From: Elusimicrobiota bacterium
GTDB taxonomy: Bacteria; Elusimicrobiota; Elusimicrobia; Elusimicrobiales; UBA9959
Length of the DNA stretch: 6,331 nt
NCBI GenBank assembly: GCA_030639665.1
Contig: DAOWCC010000141.1
Coordinates: 1 to 6,331, forward strand
Reading direction: 5' to 3'
Shown here piece after piece: positions 1-5,488 of this stretch. The number at the start of each line of letters is the position of its first letter. Position 1 is the first letter of the stretch. Position numbers and translations under genes: made by a program. The notes under the pieces are model-generated. The model did no database searches. It was not told the origin of the DNA and was given only the letters and a program-made list of their open reading frames with translations.

Positions 1-230
1 GTGGCATTTCTTTCGGTCAAAAGATTATCGGAACCATGAAGGCCTAAAAAAGTGGCCCTTTCGGGATCATACATCAATATTGTGGCCAAATACTGGCCAA
101 ATACTTCATTGAGCTTGGTATTTTCAAGAGTGCCTTGAATTTCCTGGGTGGTGAGAATATCTTCAAAAGCGCAAAACAACGGCTGACTTAAAAACAAAAC
201 CGAAAAAACCGCGATTAGTATTGATTTCAT
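1..230 (-). CDS. N-terminus of a secreted DUF885-type protein (partial)
   Basis: Only the first 76 codons are present; the gene runs off the left edge. The start at 230 is supported by GAGGAG (238-243), seven bases upstream. Residues 1-21 form a signal peptide: Lys2, a hydrophobic core (ILIAVFSVLFL) and a probable cleavage near LFCA, so the protein should be exported. C20 is not in a standard lipobox. Residues 43-74 (VFGQYLATILMYDPERATFL, then GLHGSDNLLTER) resemble the opening of DUF885 proteins, where a 'dPe.AT.lG...d.rLt' pattern precedes a long helical domain with an HExxH-like zinc motif. That later part is outside the window, so peptidase function is an inference from the family. The gene starts 42 bases after lon with no terminator between them, so it is probably the last or a late gene of the tig-clpP-lon operon. 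The family call rests on about 30 residues. Confidence 0.6.
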   Translation of the reverse strand, partial: MKSILIAVFSVLFLSQPLFCAFEDILTTQEIQGTLENTKLNEVFGQYLATILMYDPERATFLGLHGSDNLLTERNA

Positions 231-272
231 TTTTACACTCCTCAATAAAGCGACGAAAACATAGTTATCGGC

Positions 273-2681
273 CTATATGCCTATTTCTTGTTTTCTATGC
301 GCCTGCCGCCTGCCACTTCCGGTTGACTGCTTCAATACATGATTAAAAACTTCTTGTATCGTGGAAACGGGAATAAGACGCATTTTTTTTCTGATTTCAT
401 CGGGAATTTCTTCAAGGTCCTTCATATTGCCTTTGGGATAAATAGCCGTCATAATATTTTCCCTATATGAAGCTATTATTTTTTCTTTCAGTCCTCCAAT
501 CGGAAGAACTTTTCCGGTAAGAGTCATTTCACCCGTCATGGCAATATCTTTTTTTACCGGTCTCTTGGAAAGCAAGCTCGCTAGCGCGGTGGCAACGGTG
601 ATTCCGGCTGAGGGACCGTCTTTTGGCACCGCCCCTTCGGGAACATGAACATGAAAATTATGTTTTTGAATATATGAATACGGCGTAAACTCCAAAGATT
701 TAACATATGAAAAAGCCGTTTGCACTGACTCTTTCATAACATTGCCGAGTCTTCCCGTAAGCACAACTTCGCCTTTTCCGGGATAGGAAATCGTCTCAAT
801 GGTAAGAAGCTCTCCGCCCTGTTCCGTCCACGCCAGACCCGTGCTGACGCCTACTCCGTTGGGGGAAACCTTTTCATGAGCGTGTTTGGGAATACCTAAA
901 AAATCCGTAAGATTATCGGAATTCACTTCCACTTTCTTAATCTTATGCTCCACTATTTTTTTAGCCGATCTTCTGGACATCGTCGCTATTTCCCGTTCAA
1001 GACTGCGAACGCCGGCTTCTCTGGCATAGCCCTTTATTATTTCGTCTATCGTTTTGTCATTTATTGAAAGGGAGCTTTCTTTTAAACCATGCTCTTTCAG
1101 CTGCCTCGGTATAAGATATTTTTTCGCGATTGCTATTTTTTCATCATGGGTATAGCCGTTAAATTCTATTATCTCCATTCTATCGCGCAAACTTAAAGGA
1201 ATGCTTGCCAAACTATTGGCCGTGGCCACAAACATTACATGAGATATATCGAAAGGAACATCAAGAAAATGATCAGTAAATTCTCGATTTTGTTCGGGAT
1301 CCAATACTTCAAGCAAGGCGGCCGCTGGATCACCGCGCCAATCCATACCCATCTTATCTATTTCATCCAAAAGAAATACGGGGTTTTTACTTTTCGCTTT
1401 TTTAATGCTTTGAATTATTCTGCCAGGCATGGACGCTATATAAGTTTTTCTATGTCCTCTTATCTCAGCCTCATCTCTTACTCCGCCAAGGGACATTCTC
1501 ACAAATTTTCTTCCCATGGATCTCGCTATGGATTTCGCGATAGATGTTTTTCCAACGCCGGGGGGGCCCACAAAACAAAGAATCGGCCCTTTTAATTTTT
1601 TTGTAAGCTTGCATACGGCCAGATATTCCAAAACTCTCTCTTTGGGTTTTTTTAGTCCGAAATGATCTTCATCAAGCATTTTTCTAACTCGGTCCAGCTC
1701 CAGAATATCTTTAGTCTCGATATTCCAAGGCAAGGCTATAAGCCAATCCAAATATGTTCTTAAGACGGTGGATTCGGGAGAAAAGGGCATCATCTTTGAT
1801 AATCTTGTAAGCTCTTTATCCGCGACTTTCGCGATATCTTTCGGCATTTTGGCTTTTTTTACTTTCTTTTCCAGTTCCTCTATTTCCCGCGTGAAATCAT
1901 CTTTTTGATGAAGTTCCTGTTGTATGGCTTTCATTTGTTCATTCAAATAATGTTCTTTTTGGGAACTTTCAATTTGAGTTTTAACTCTGGAATGTATCTT
2001 TTGCTCTATGGTAAGTATCTCTGTTTCTTTGGCAAGAATTTGTATGATTCTTTCAATGCGTCTCTTAACATTCAGAATTTCCAAAACTTCCTGCCTGGTT
2101 TCAATTTCCACTAAAGCGCTCGCGGCTATGGTATCGGCGAGTTTGGAAGAATCATTTAATTGTTGAAGCATGGACGCTGAATCCACGGATATCTTGGTTC
2201 CCGTTTTTACATAATTTTCAAACACTTCCACGACATGCCGCATAAGAGCGGTCATCTCCGGTGACGCGTCCGCTATTTCCTCGGGATACTGCAAATCGGC
2301 TTTAAGAAATTTGGATTCTTTATTTGATGAAATTTTCAGTATTTTGGCCCTTTTAATACCCTGAAGAAAAACTTTCATGGTTCCATCGGGCATTTTTAAC
2401 GATTGGGTAACCTTACTTAGCACGCCATAAGAATAAAGATCTTTCTGCATGGGATCGTTAATATCGATTTTTCTCTGTGAAACAGCCAATATATACTTAT
2501 CGCCTTTAAGCGCTTCTTCAATGGCCATAACCGATTTTGACCTGCTTACCGAAAGAGGCAAAGCCATATATGGAAACATCACCACATCTCTTATCGCGAT
2601 AACCGGTGTATTATCGGGGTACTTGATAATATCGTTTGCTTCCATATTTTTCACAGATTCTTTCTCTTTTTTGTTTGTCAT
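273..2681 (-). CDS. lon: ATP-dependent Lon protease (LonA type)
   Basis: This is a complete 802-residue LonA, close to the usual 780-820. It is a cytoplasmic hexameric AAA+ protease that degrades misfolded and selected regulatory proteins. The order is a LonN substrate-binding domain (about 26-215), a helical/coiled-coil linker (about 220-330), an AAA+ module (about 340-590) and a Ser-Lys protease domain (about 605-782). Walker A is GPPGVGKTS (372-380), Walker B is VFLLDEID (435-442), sensor 1 is N489 in ATAN, and the likely arginine finger is R501 in LRDRMEII. The catalytic pair is S691 in PKDGPSAG and K734 in GGLKEK, 43 residues apart as in E. coli S679/K722. All key residues are intact, so it should be active. 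The start at 2681 has AAGGGA eight bases upstream; an alternative Met13 has a poorer ribosome site. It ends in a short basic tail. It lies 115 bases after clpP, a gap holding two hairpins, so its level may be set separately from clpP. Confidence 0.98.
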   Translation of the reverse strand: MTNKKEKESVKNMEANDIIKYPDNTPVIAIRDVVMFPYMALPLSVSRSKSVMAIEEALKGDKYILAVSQRKIDINDPMQKDLYSYGVLSKVTQSLKMPDGTMKVFLQGIKRAKILKISSNKESKFLKADLQYPEEIADASPEMTALMRHVVEVFENYVKTGTKISVDSASMLQQLNDSSKLADTIAASALVEIETRQEVLEILNVKRRIERIIQILAKETEILTIEQKIHSRVKTQIESSQKEHYLNEQMKAIQQELHQKDDFTREIEELEKKVKKAKMPKDIAKVADKELTRLSKMMPFSPESTVLRTYLDWLIALPWNIETKDILELDRVRKMLDEDHFGLKKPKERVLEYLAVCKLTKKLKGPILCFVGPPGVGKTSIAKSIARSMGRKFVRMSLGGVRDEAEIRGHRKTYIASMPGRIIQSIKKAKSKNPVFLLDEIDKMGMDWRGDPAAALLEVLDPEQNREFTDHFLDVPFDISHVMFVATANSLASIPLSLRDRMEIIEFNGYTHDEKIAIAKKYLIPRQLKEHGLKESSLSINDKTIDEIIKGYAREAGVRSLEREIATMSRRSAKKIVEHKIKKVEVNSDNLTDFLGIPKHAHEKVSPNGVGVSTGLAWTEQGGELLTIETISYPGKGEVVLTGRLGNVMKESVQTAFSYVKSLEFTPYSYIQKHNFHVHVPEGAVPKDGPSAGITVATALASLLSKRPVKKDIAMTGEMTLTGKVLPIGGLKEKIIASYRENIMTAIYPKGNMKDLEEIPDEIRKKMRLIPVSTIQEVFNHVLKQSTGSGRRQAHRKQEIGI

Positions 2682-2732
2682 AGCCCAATTCCCTTACAAA
2701 ATATCTTTATTTTTAAACTAGTTTGTCGTTAT

Positions 2733-2753
2733 GCCGGTTTTTTTGTTTCCGGC
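2733..2753 (-). other. Small hairpin ahead of lon
   Basis: GCCGG and CCGGC form a 5-bp GC-only stem around an 11-base, T-rich (plus) or A-rich (minus) loop. On the plus strand it is followed by TTTTT, on the minus strand by no T-run, so it is not a terminator for the clpP transcript. It lies about 50 bases before the lon start and could be part of the lon leader. A perfect 10-bp palindrome (AAACTAGTTT, 2715-2724) lies just downstream of it on the minus strand. No function is evident for either. Confidence 0.4.
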
Positions 2754-2758
2754 TTTTT

Positions 2759-2790
2759 AAAACGCGCGAGTTATTTCTTAACTTTCGCGC
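2759..2790 (-). terminator. Candidate terminator or attenuator between clpP and lon
   Basis: The arms 2764-2773 and 2779-2790 form a 10-bp stem with a 2-base bulge and a 5-base loop. The base of the stem is GCGCG/CGCGC. On the minus strand it begins six bases after the clpP stop codon and is followed by G and then TTTT (2762-2759). The U-tract is short, so termination may be partial, allowing some read-through into lon. On the plus strand the same hairpin is followed by a T6 run (2793-2798), but no plus-strand gene here needs terminating. Confidence 0.5.
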
Positions 2791-2796
2791 TATTTT

Positions 2797-3402
2797 TTAT
2801 TTCTTTTTCAATTCCAGCACATTGTCAATTATGCCGTATTTCTTGGCTTCTTCCGAAGACATATAGAAATTTCTTTCCATGTCGGAATAAACCGCGTCGA
2901 CGCTTTTACCGGTATGCTTGGCTAAAATGGCGGTAAGCTTGGCTTTATTGCTTTGCATTTCTTTGCTTTCAATCTCAATATCCGTCGCTTGTCCTGAAAT
3001 TCCGCCGCCAAATATTAAAGGTTGATGTATCATTATTCTGGAATTGGGAAGAGCGAATCTTTTCCCTTTAGTTCCGGCCGCGAGCAAGAGCGCGCCGAAA
3101 CTCATAGCCATTCCTATACAAATGGTAGATATGGGGGATTTAATATATTGCATCGTATCGTAAACGGCAAGACCCGCCGTAACAAGACCGCCGGGAGAAT
3201 TGATATAAAGATTTATGTCTTTCTCATTATCGTCCGAATCCAAATACAGAAGCTGGGCGATAATCGTATTGGCTGAAGCGGTTGTAACCGCGCCTTCGGG
3301 ATCACCCACAAAAATTATTCTATCGCGCAAAAGCCTTGAATAAATGTCATATCCTACCATCGCTCCTTGATTCCACTTCTCTATAATAGTTGGCACAATC
3401 AT
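2797..3402 (-). CDS. clpP: ClpP-family protease subunit with an Asn in place of the catalytic Asp
   Basis: This 201-residue protein has a full-length ClpP fold. ClpP forms a cytoplasmic double-heptamer chamber that cuts proteins unfolded by an AAA+ partner (ClpX, ClpA or ClpC). Motifs seen are YDIYSRLLRDRIIFVG (18-33), the oxyanion stretch INSPGG (67-72), nucleophile S101 in GMAMSFGA and H126 in MIHQP. The third triad member, normally Asp in 'DxxRDxxxS', appears to be N178 in DMERNFYMS, confirmed by an AAT codon. Between H126 and GQATDIEI the handle loop reads PLIFGGGIS, three residues longer than E. coli PLGGYQ, which accounts for the longer His-to-Asn spacing. A known precedent is Listeria ClpP1, which also carries Asn here and works best beside a second ClpP. 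The start is secure: AAAGGAGGA (3407-3415) is an almost perfect SD. There is no obvious N-terminal propeptide. It follows tig by 99 bases. clpX, its usual neighbour, is absent. Confidence 0.95.
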   Translation of the reverse strand: MIVPTIIEKWNQGAMVGYDIYSRLLRDRIIFVGDPEGAVTTASANTIIAQLLYLDSDDNEKDINLYINSPGGLVTAGLAVYDTMQYIKSPISTICIGMAMSFGALLLAAGTKGKRFALPNSRIMIHQPLIFGGGISGQATDIEIESKEMQSNKAKLTAILAKHTGKSVDAVYSDMERNFYMSSEEAKKYGIIDNVLELKKK

Positions 3403-3426
3403 ATTATCCTCCTTTAAACTGTAGCG

Positions 3427-3444
3427 GCCGCATTACCATGCGGC
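3427..3444 (-). promoter_or_regulatory. Hairpin just upstream of the clpP ribosome-binding site
   Basis: GCCGCAT and ATGCGGC form a perfect 7-bp stem closing a 4-base loop (GGTA on the minus strand). It ends 12 bases before the clpP SD (3407-3415) and has no following T-run, so it is not an intrinsic terminator. It could protect the 5' end of a processed clpP message or affect ribosome access. That role is inference. Confidence 0.55.
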
Positions 3445-3452
3445 ATATTTTC

Positions 3453-3496
3453 GGCGATTAACACTTGTCCGCCGATACTATGTGGCGGAAATCGCC
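3453..3496 (-). promoter_or_regulatory. Nested long hairpin after the tig stop codon
   Basis: Two stems are stacked. The outer is GGCGATT (3453-3459) with AATCGCC (3490-3496), 7 bp. The inner is TCCGCC (3468-3473) with GGCGGA (3484-3489), 6 bp, closing a 10-base loop. One strand is continuous and the other has an 8-base bulge (3460-3467). It starts five bases after the tig stop and lacks a T-run. It suits an mRNA-stabilising or processing structure at the tig 3' end better than a terminator. Confidence 0.55.
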
Positions 3497-3501
3497 CGTT
3501 A

Positions 3502-4779
3502 CTAATTTATTTCTTCCTTGACGGAAGTTTTAGCTTTAACAAATTCCATGGTTTTGTTTTCTCTTAATGTAGCGGTAATATACTCTTTTCTTTTTCCAAA
3601 GACATCCTTTATTTGTTCTTTCTCTTTTTCCGTAGGAACGCTTGCGAGCGCCTTATCAAGTTCCGCTTGCAAATCCTTTTCAGTAACTTCGATTTTTTCC
3701 TTTTCGCCGATATTATGCAAAATGTAAGCAATGCGCAGATTTCTCTCAGCCATGGGCTTTAATTTCTCAACGAGCGTTTCATCTTTGACTTTTCCTTGAG
3801 TATCTCCCATTCTTTTTTTGAACATTTCCATAAGATCCTTAGTCTCTTGCTTTATAAGAGTGGGGGGAAGTTCAAGTGTGTTTTTTTTCAACAACTCTTC
3901 CTCAATCTGAACGGTAAAATCTTTTTCCGTTTTATCACTTTCCGTGCGCTCAAGCATTTTCCGTATATTGGCGTTTAACTCCTCAATGGTTTTCACTCCG
4001 GCTTCTTTGAGGAATTTATCGTCTATTTCGGGTGATATTTTGGTTTTTATCTCGTTTATGGTAACTTTAAAATGCAATTTTCTTCCACCGGCTTCAGAAT
4101 CAAACTCTCGAGTTTCACCCTTTTTTGCTCCCATAACATTGTCTACGAGCCCCGCTATTTGATTGGCGCCGGGATTGGCTATTTCAATTAATTCTCCCTT
4201 AGCGGAATTTTCTTCAAGTTTTTTTCCGTCTTCAAACGCCTCATAATCAAAGACAATATAGTGGCTTTTATCAATGACAACGGACTCGCCTTCAACAGCT
4301 TTCAAATAAGCGTTATAATCACGCACGCGTTTTAAATAAGTGTCAATGTCTTTATCACTGACTTTATGAGTTTTTTTTGTCGCTTTTATATCCTTATATC
4401 CCTTAACTTCAAACTGAGGCACGCATTCAAACTGTATTTCAATCTCAACGCTTTTCTCGGACTCAAATTTAACATTCTTAATCAGGGGAGTGACAACCGG
4501 AGTTATATTGTCCACTTTAAGCATATCGCTTATCGAAGCTTTTGCCGCCGCGTCCACAATTTCATCCTTGACCGCTTTGGGAAATTGTTCTTTAATCATA
4601 TTTACCGGAACTTTTCCCGTTCTAAAACCGGGAAGAGAAACCGATGTTTGAAGCCTCACCAAAGCTTGTTGTTCAACGGTGTTAAAATCCTCGTCTTTAA
4701 CTGAAACGATATAGGCGTATACACAGCCTTCCTTATTGGTTCTCTTAATTTTGTCATTTAATTTTAACGGCAAATTCAT
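3502..4779 (-). CDS. tig: Trigger factor (ribosome-bound chaperone)
   Basis: This 425-residue trigger factor binds at the ribosome exit tunnel and shields new chains. The ribosome-docking signature GFRTGKVP (51-58) lies in the N-terminal domain (about 1-120). A PPIase-like domain follows (about 150-247), then the helical C-terminal chaperone arms (about 250-420), including LELPPTLIKQE (302-312). The start is Met at 4779, six bases after GGAGG (4786-4790). A longer frame reaches an ATG at 4863, but those 28 residues do not resemble the family and have no SD. The PPIase domain looks degenerate: the usual 'IPGFE' is IAGLVD (208-213), and the segment that usually carries an 'EEYHA'-like Tyr is short and lacks it. 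Prolyl isomerase activity is therefore doubtful, while chaperone function should remain. It is the first gene of the tig-clpP-lon operon. I see no convincing promoter directly ahead of it. Confidence 0.95.
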   Translation of the reverse strand: MNLPLKLNDKIKRTNKEGCVYAYIVSVKDEDFNTVEQQALVRLQTSVSLPGFRTGKVPVNMIKEQFPKAVKDEIVDAAAKASISDMLKVDNITPVVTPLIKNVKFESEKSVEIEIQFECVPQFEVKGYKDIKATKKTHKVSDKDIDTYLKRVRDYNAYLKAVEGESVVIDKSHYIVFDYEAFEDGKKLEENSAKGELIEIANPGANQIAGLVDNVMGAKKGETREFDSEAGGRKLHFKVTINEIKTKISPEIDDKFLKEAGVKTIEELNANIRKMLERTESDKTEKDFTVQIEEELLKKNTLELPPTLIKQETKDLMEMFKKRMGDTQGKVKDETLVEKLKPMAERNLRIAYILHNIGEKEKIEVTEKDLQAELDKALASVPTEKEKEQIKDVFGKRKEYITATLRENKTMEFVKAKTSVKEEIN

Positions 4780-4785
4780 TGTAAT

Positions 4786-4790
4786 CCTCC
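4786..4790 (-). promoter_or_regulatory. Ribosome-binding site that sets the tig start
   Basis: GGAGG on the minus strand lies six bases before the ATG at 4779. It decides between this start and an in-frame ATG 84 bases upstream at 4863, which has only an AT-rich hairpin in front of it. Confidence 0.85.
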
Positions 4791-4863
4791 GATTGTAATT
4801 TCTTTTATTTTCTGGTTTGTTACAGTTTTGCATGGACGGAACTTGCTGCGTAAGCATGGTCAT

Positions 4864-5046
4864 ATTTTGCTTTGCAAAATCGCCCAGTGTCCGAAATAAA
4901 CCTCCGACAGTCCACGCCCCTTACTTAAAATGAAGCATAGCTCTATTCCGAAACACGAACCTTTTGGTTCATCAAGTGCCGTGAACTATGTGAACGGCCT
5001 CGCTATTCACTTGGCGTTCACTCCGCTTCAAGTCCTTCAAAGAGCA
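4864..5046 (-). other. Structured non-coding stretch between tRNA-Leu and tig
   Basis: No convincing gene or strong promoter is visible. Three small inverted repeats occur. ATTTTGC-AAA-GCAAAAT (4864-4880) has a 7-bp stem. GAACC-AAAA-GGTTC (4957-4970) has a 5-bp stem. GTGAACG/CGTTCAC (4990-4996 with 5015-5021) has 7 bp and an 18-base loop, and a further GTGAAC lies at 4981-4986. None has a T-run on the minus strand, so no clear tRNA-Leu terminator is present and read-through into tig is possible. A minus-strand frame covering roughly 4970-5046 is open but has no start and ends in tandem stops. Confidence 0.4.
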
Positions 5047-5128
5047 TGGACGGGGAGGGACTTGAACCCACACGCCAAAAGGCATACGGTCCTAAGCCGT
5101 ACGCGTCTGCCAATTCCGCCACCCGTCC
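5047..5128 (-). tRNA. tRNA-Leu, anticodon UAG
   Basis: This is an 82-base class II tRNA. The acceptor stem GGACGGG/CCCGTCC is a perfect 7 bp with discriminator A. The D arm is GCGGAATTGGCAGACGC, the anticodon stem is TACGG/CCGTA, and the loop CTTAGGA gives anticodon TAG (complement of 5092-5094). The long variable arm has a GCC-TTTT-GGC stem, as expected for Leu. The T loop is TTCAAGT; the T stem GTGGG/CCCTC has one T-T mismatch. CCA is not encoded. It reads CUA and probably other CUN codons. It is in line with tRNA-Lys, 94 bases upstream. Confidence 0.95.
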
Positions 5129-5142
5129 ATTAAAAACAGTGT

Positions 5143-5209
5143 ACAGAGAATAGAGATTTAAAAGGAAAAACTCCACAATATTCCCTATCCTCTATATGCT
5201 ATTCTCTGT
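5143..5209. repeat. 11-bp inverted repeat between the two tRNA genes
   Basis: ACAGAGAATAG (5143-5153) is a perfect reverse complement of CTATTCTCTGT (5199-5209), with a 45-base, AT-rich interior. On the minus strand a T5 run (5136-5132) follows six bases after the stem. On the plus strand a T7 run (5215-5221) follows five bases after it. It may be a weak two-way terminator or a tRNA-processing structure. The long loop and the distance to each T-run make a simple terminator unlikely. No flanking direct repeat is seen. Confidence 0.45.
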
Positions 5210-5222
5210 CTTCGTTTTTTTA

Positions 5223-5295
5223 TGGGCCGTACGGGACTTGAACCTGTAACCTTACGCTTAAGAGGCGTCTGCTCTACCAATTGAGCTAACGGCCC
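5223..5295 (-). tRNA. tRNA-Lys, anticodon CUU
   Basis: This 73-base tRNA has acceptor stem GGGCCGT/ACGGCCC (7 bp) and discriminator A. The D arm is GCTCAATTGGTAGAGC, and the anticodon loop CTCTTAA gives anticodon CTT (complement of 5260-5262), reading AAG. The variable loop is AGGTT and the T loop is TTCAAGT. Two non-Watson-Crick positions are seen: A-C in the T stem (ACAGG/CCCGT) and G-A at the top of the anticodon stem (GACGC/GCGTA). CCA is not encoded. It is first in the tRNA pair, 18 bases after a consensus -10 box. Confidence 0.95.
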
Positions 5296-5313
5296 ATTGT
5301 TGTATTTTACATT

Positions 5314-5341
5314 ATTATATGTTCTTTAGGCAAAGTTTGAA
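5314..5341 (-). promoter_or_regulatory. Sigma70-type promoter for the tRNA genes
   Basis: On the minus strand a perfect -10 box TATAAT (5319-5314) is preceded, after a 16-base spacer, by TTCAAA (5341-5336), which matches four of six -35 positions. The predicted start lies about 7 bases past the -10 box, leaving a leader of roughly 11 bases before tRNA-Lys. This fits a tRNA promoter and could drive tRNA-Leu and perhaps tig as well. Confidence 0.7.
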
Positions 5342-5355
5342 ATTGAAAGCCTTGC

Positions 5356-5452
5356 CCCCACACTTAGTCTTTAAGAAATAAGTTCGAACGAAAATTAGTT
5401 AAGCTATTCAAAGGATATCTGATTTCACTTAAATTTTACCTTAAGTGTGGGG
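5356..5452. mobile_element. MITE-like element with terminal inverted repeats
   Basis: The 97-bp element begins with CCCCACACTTA (5356-5366) and ends with its exact reverse complement TAAGTGTGGGG (5442-5452). Immediately outside both ends is the same pentamer, CTTGC (5351-5355 and 5453-5457), which looks like a 5-bp target-site duplication. The inside is AT-rich and has no coding capacity. Perfect repeats plus an abutting direct repeat are the signature of a non-autonomous transposon remnant. Ends starting with CC and a 5-bp duplication are compatible with IS1380-family transposases, but the family assignment is a guess. It sits between the tRNA promoter and the TPR gene. Confidence 0.6.
5426..5447 (+). 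other. Subterminal hairpin inside the MITE-like element
   Basis: CACTTAA (5426-5432) and TTAAGTG (5441-5447) form a perfect 7-bp stem with an 8-base loop. The right half is shared with the terminal inverted repeat, so the two pairings exclude each other. No T-run follows. Confidence 0.5.
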
Positions 5453-5453
5453 C

Positions 5454-5482
5454 TTGCGACTAAACCGCAGAATTGCTAAATT
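5454..5482 (+). promoter_or_regulatory. Possible promoter of the TPR gene, predicting a leaderless message
   Basis: TTGCGA (5454-5459) and TAAATT (5477-5482) each match four of six consensus positions with an ideal 17-base spacer. The predicted start falls about 7 bases past the -10, at the ATG itself (5489). This agrees with the absence of any SD. The -35 overlaps the right-hand CTTGC repeat. Both boxes are weak, so this is only a candidate. Confidence 0.35.
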
Positions 5483-5488
5483 CTAAAT

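Noticed and set aside
1239..2721. Plus-strand open frames at 1239-1595, 1905-2114 and 2449-2721
   Set aside because: They are antisense to lon, which has every expected motif in its own frame. No SD or family likeness is seen.
2682..2796. A heat-shock operator (CIRCE-type) ahead of lon
   Set aside because: No TTAGCACTC-N9-GAGTGCTAA-like repeat is found here or before tig and clpP.
3022..4704. Plus-strand open frames opposite clpP and tig
   Set aside because: They are shadows of well-recognised genes, with low-complexity Ser/Phe-rich peptides from complements of Lys/Glu codons.
4780..4863. 28-residue N-terminal extension of trigger factor starting MTMLTQQ
   Set aside because: There is no SD before the ATG at 4863, the residues do not match the family, and a strong GGAGG lies six bases before Met at 4779. 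The likeness of the first bases to the start of lacZ-alpha in cloning vectors is short, imperfect and probably chance.
4930..5133. Plus-strand 67-codon open frame
   Set aside because: It runs antisense through tRNA-Leu and the hairpin stretch. The peptide (GRDLNPHAK and similar) is a typical false product of a tRNA complement.
5351..5457. The inverted repeat read as a plain intrinsic terminator
   Set aside because: The loop would be 75 bases and no T-run follows on either strand, while the exact 5-bp direct repeat outside both ends fits transposition.
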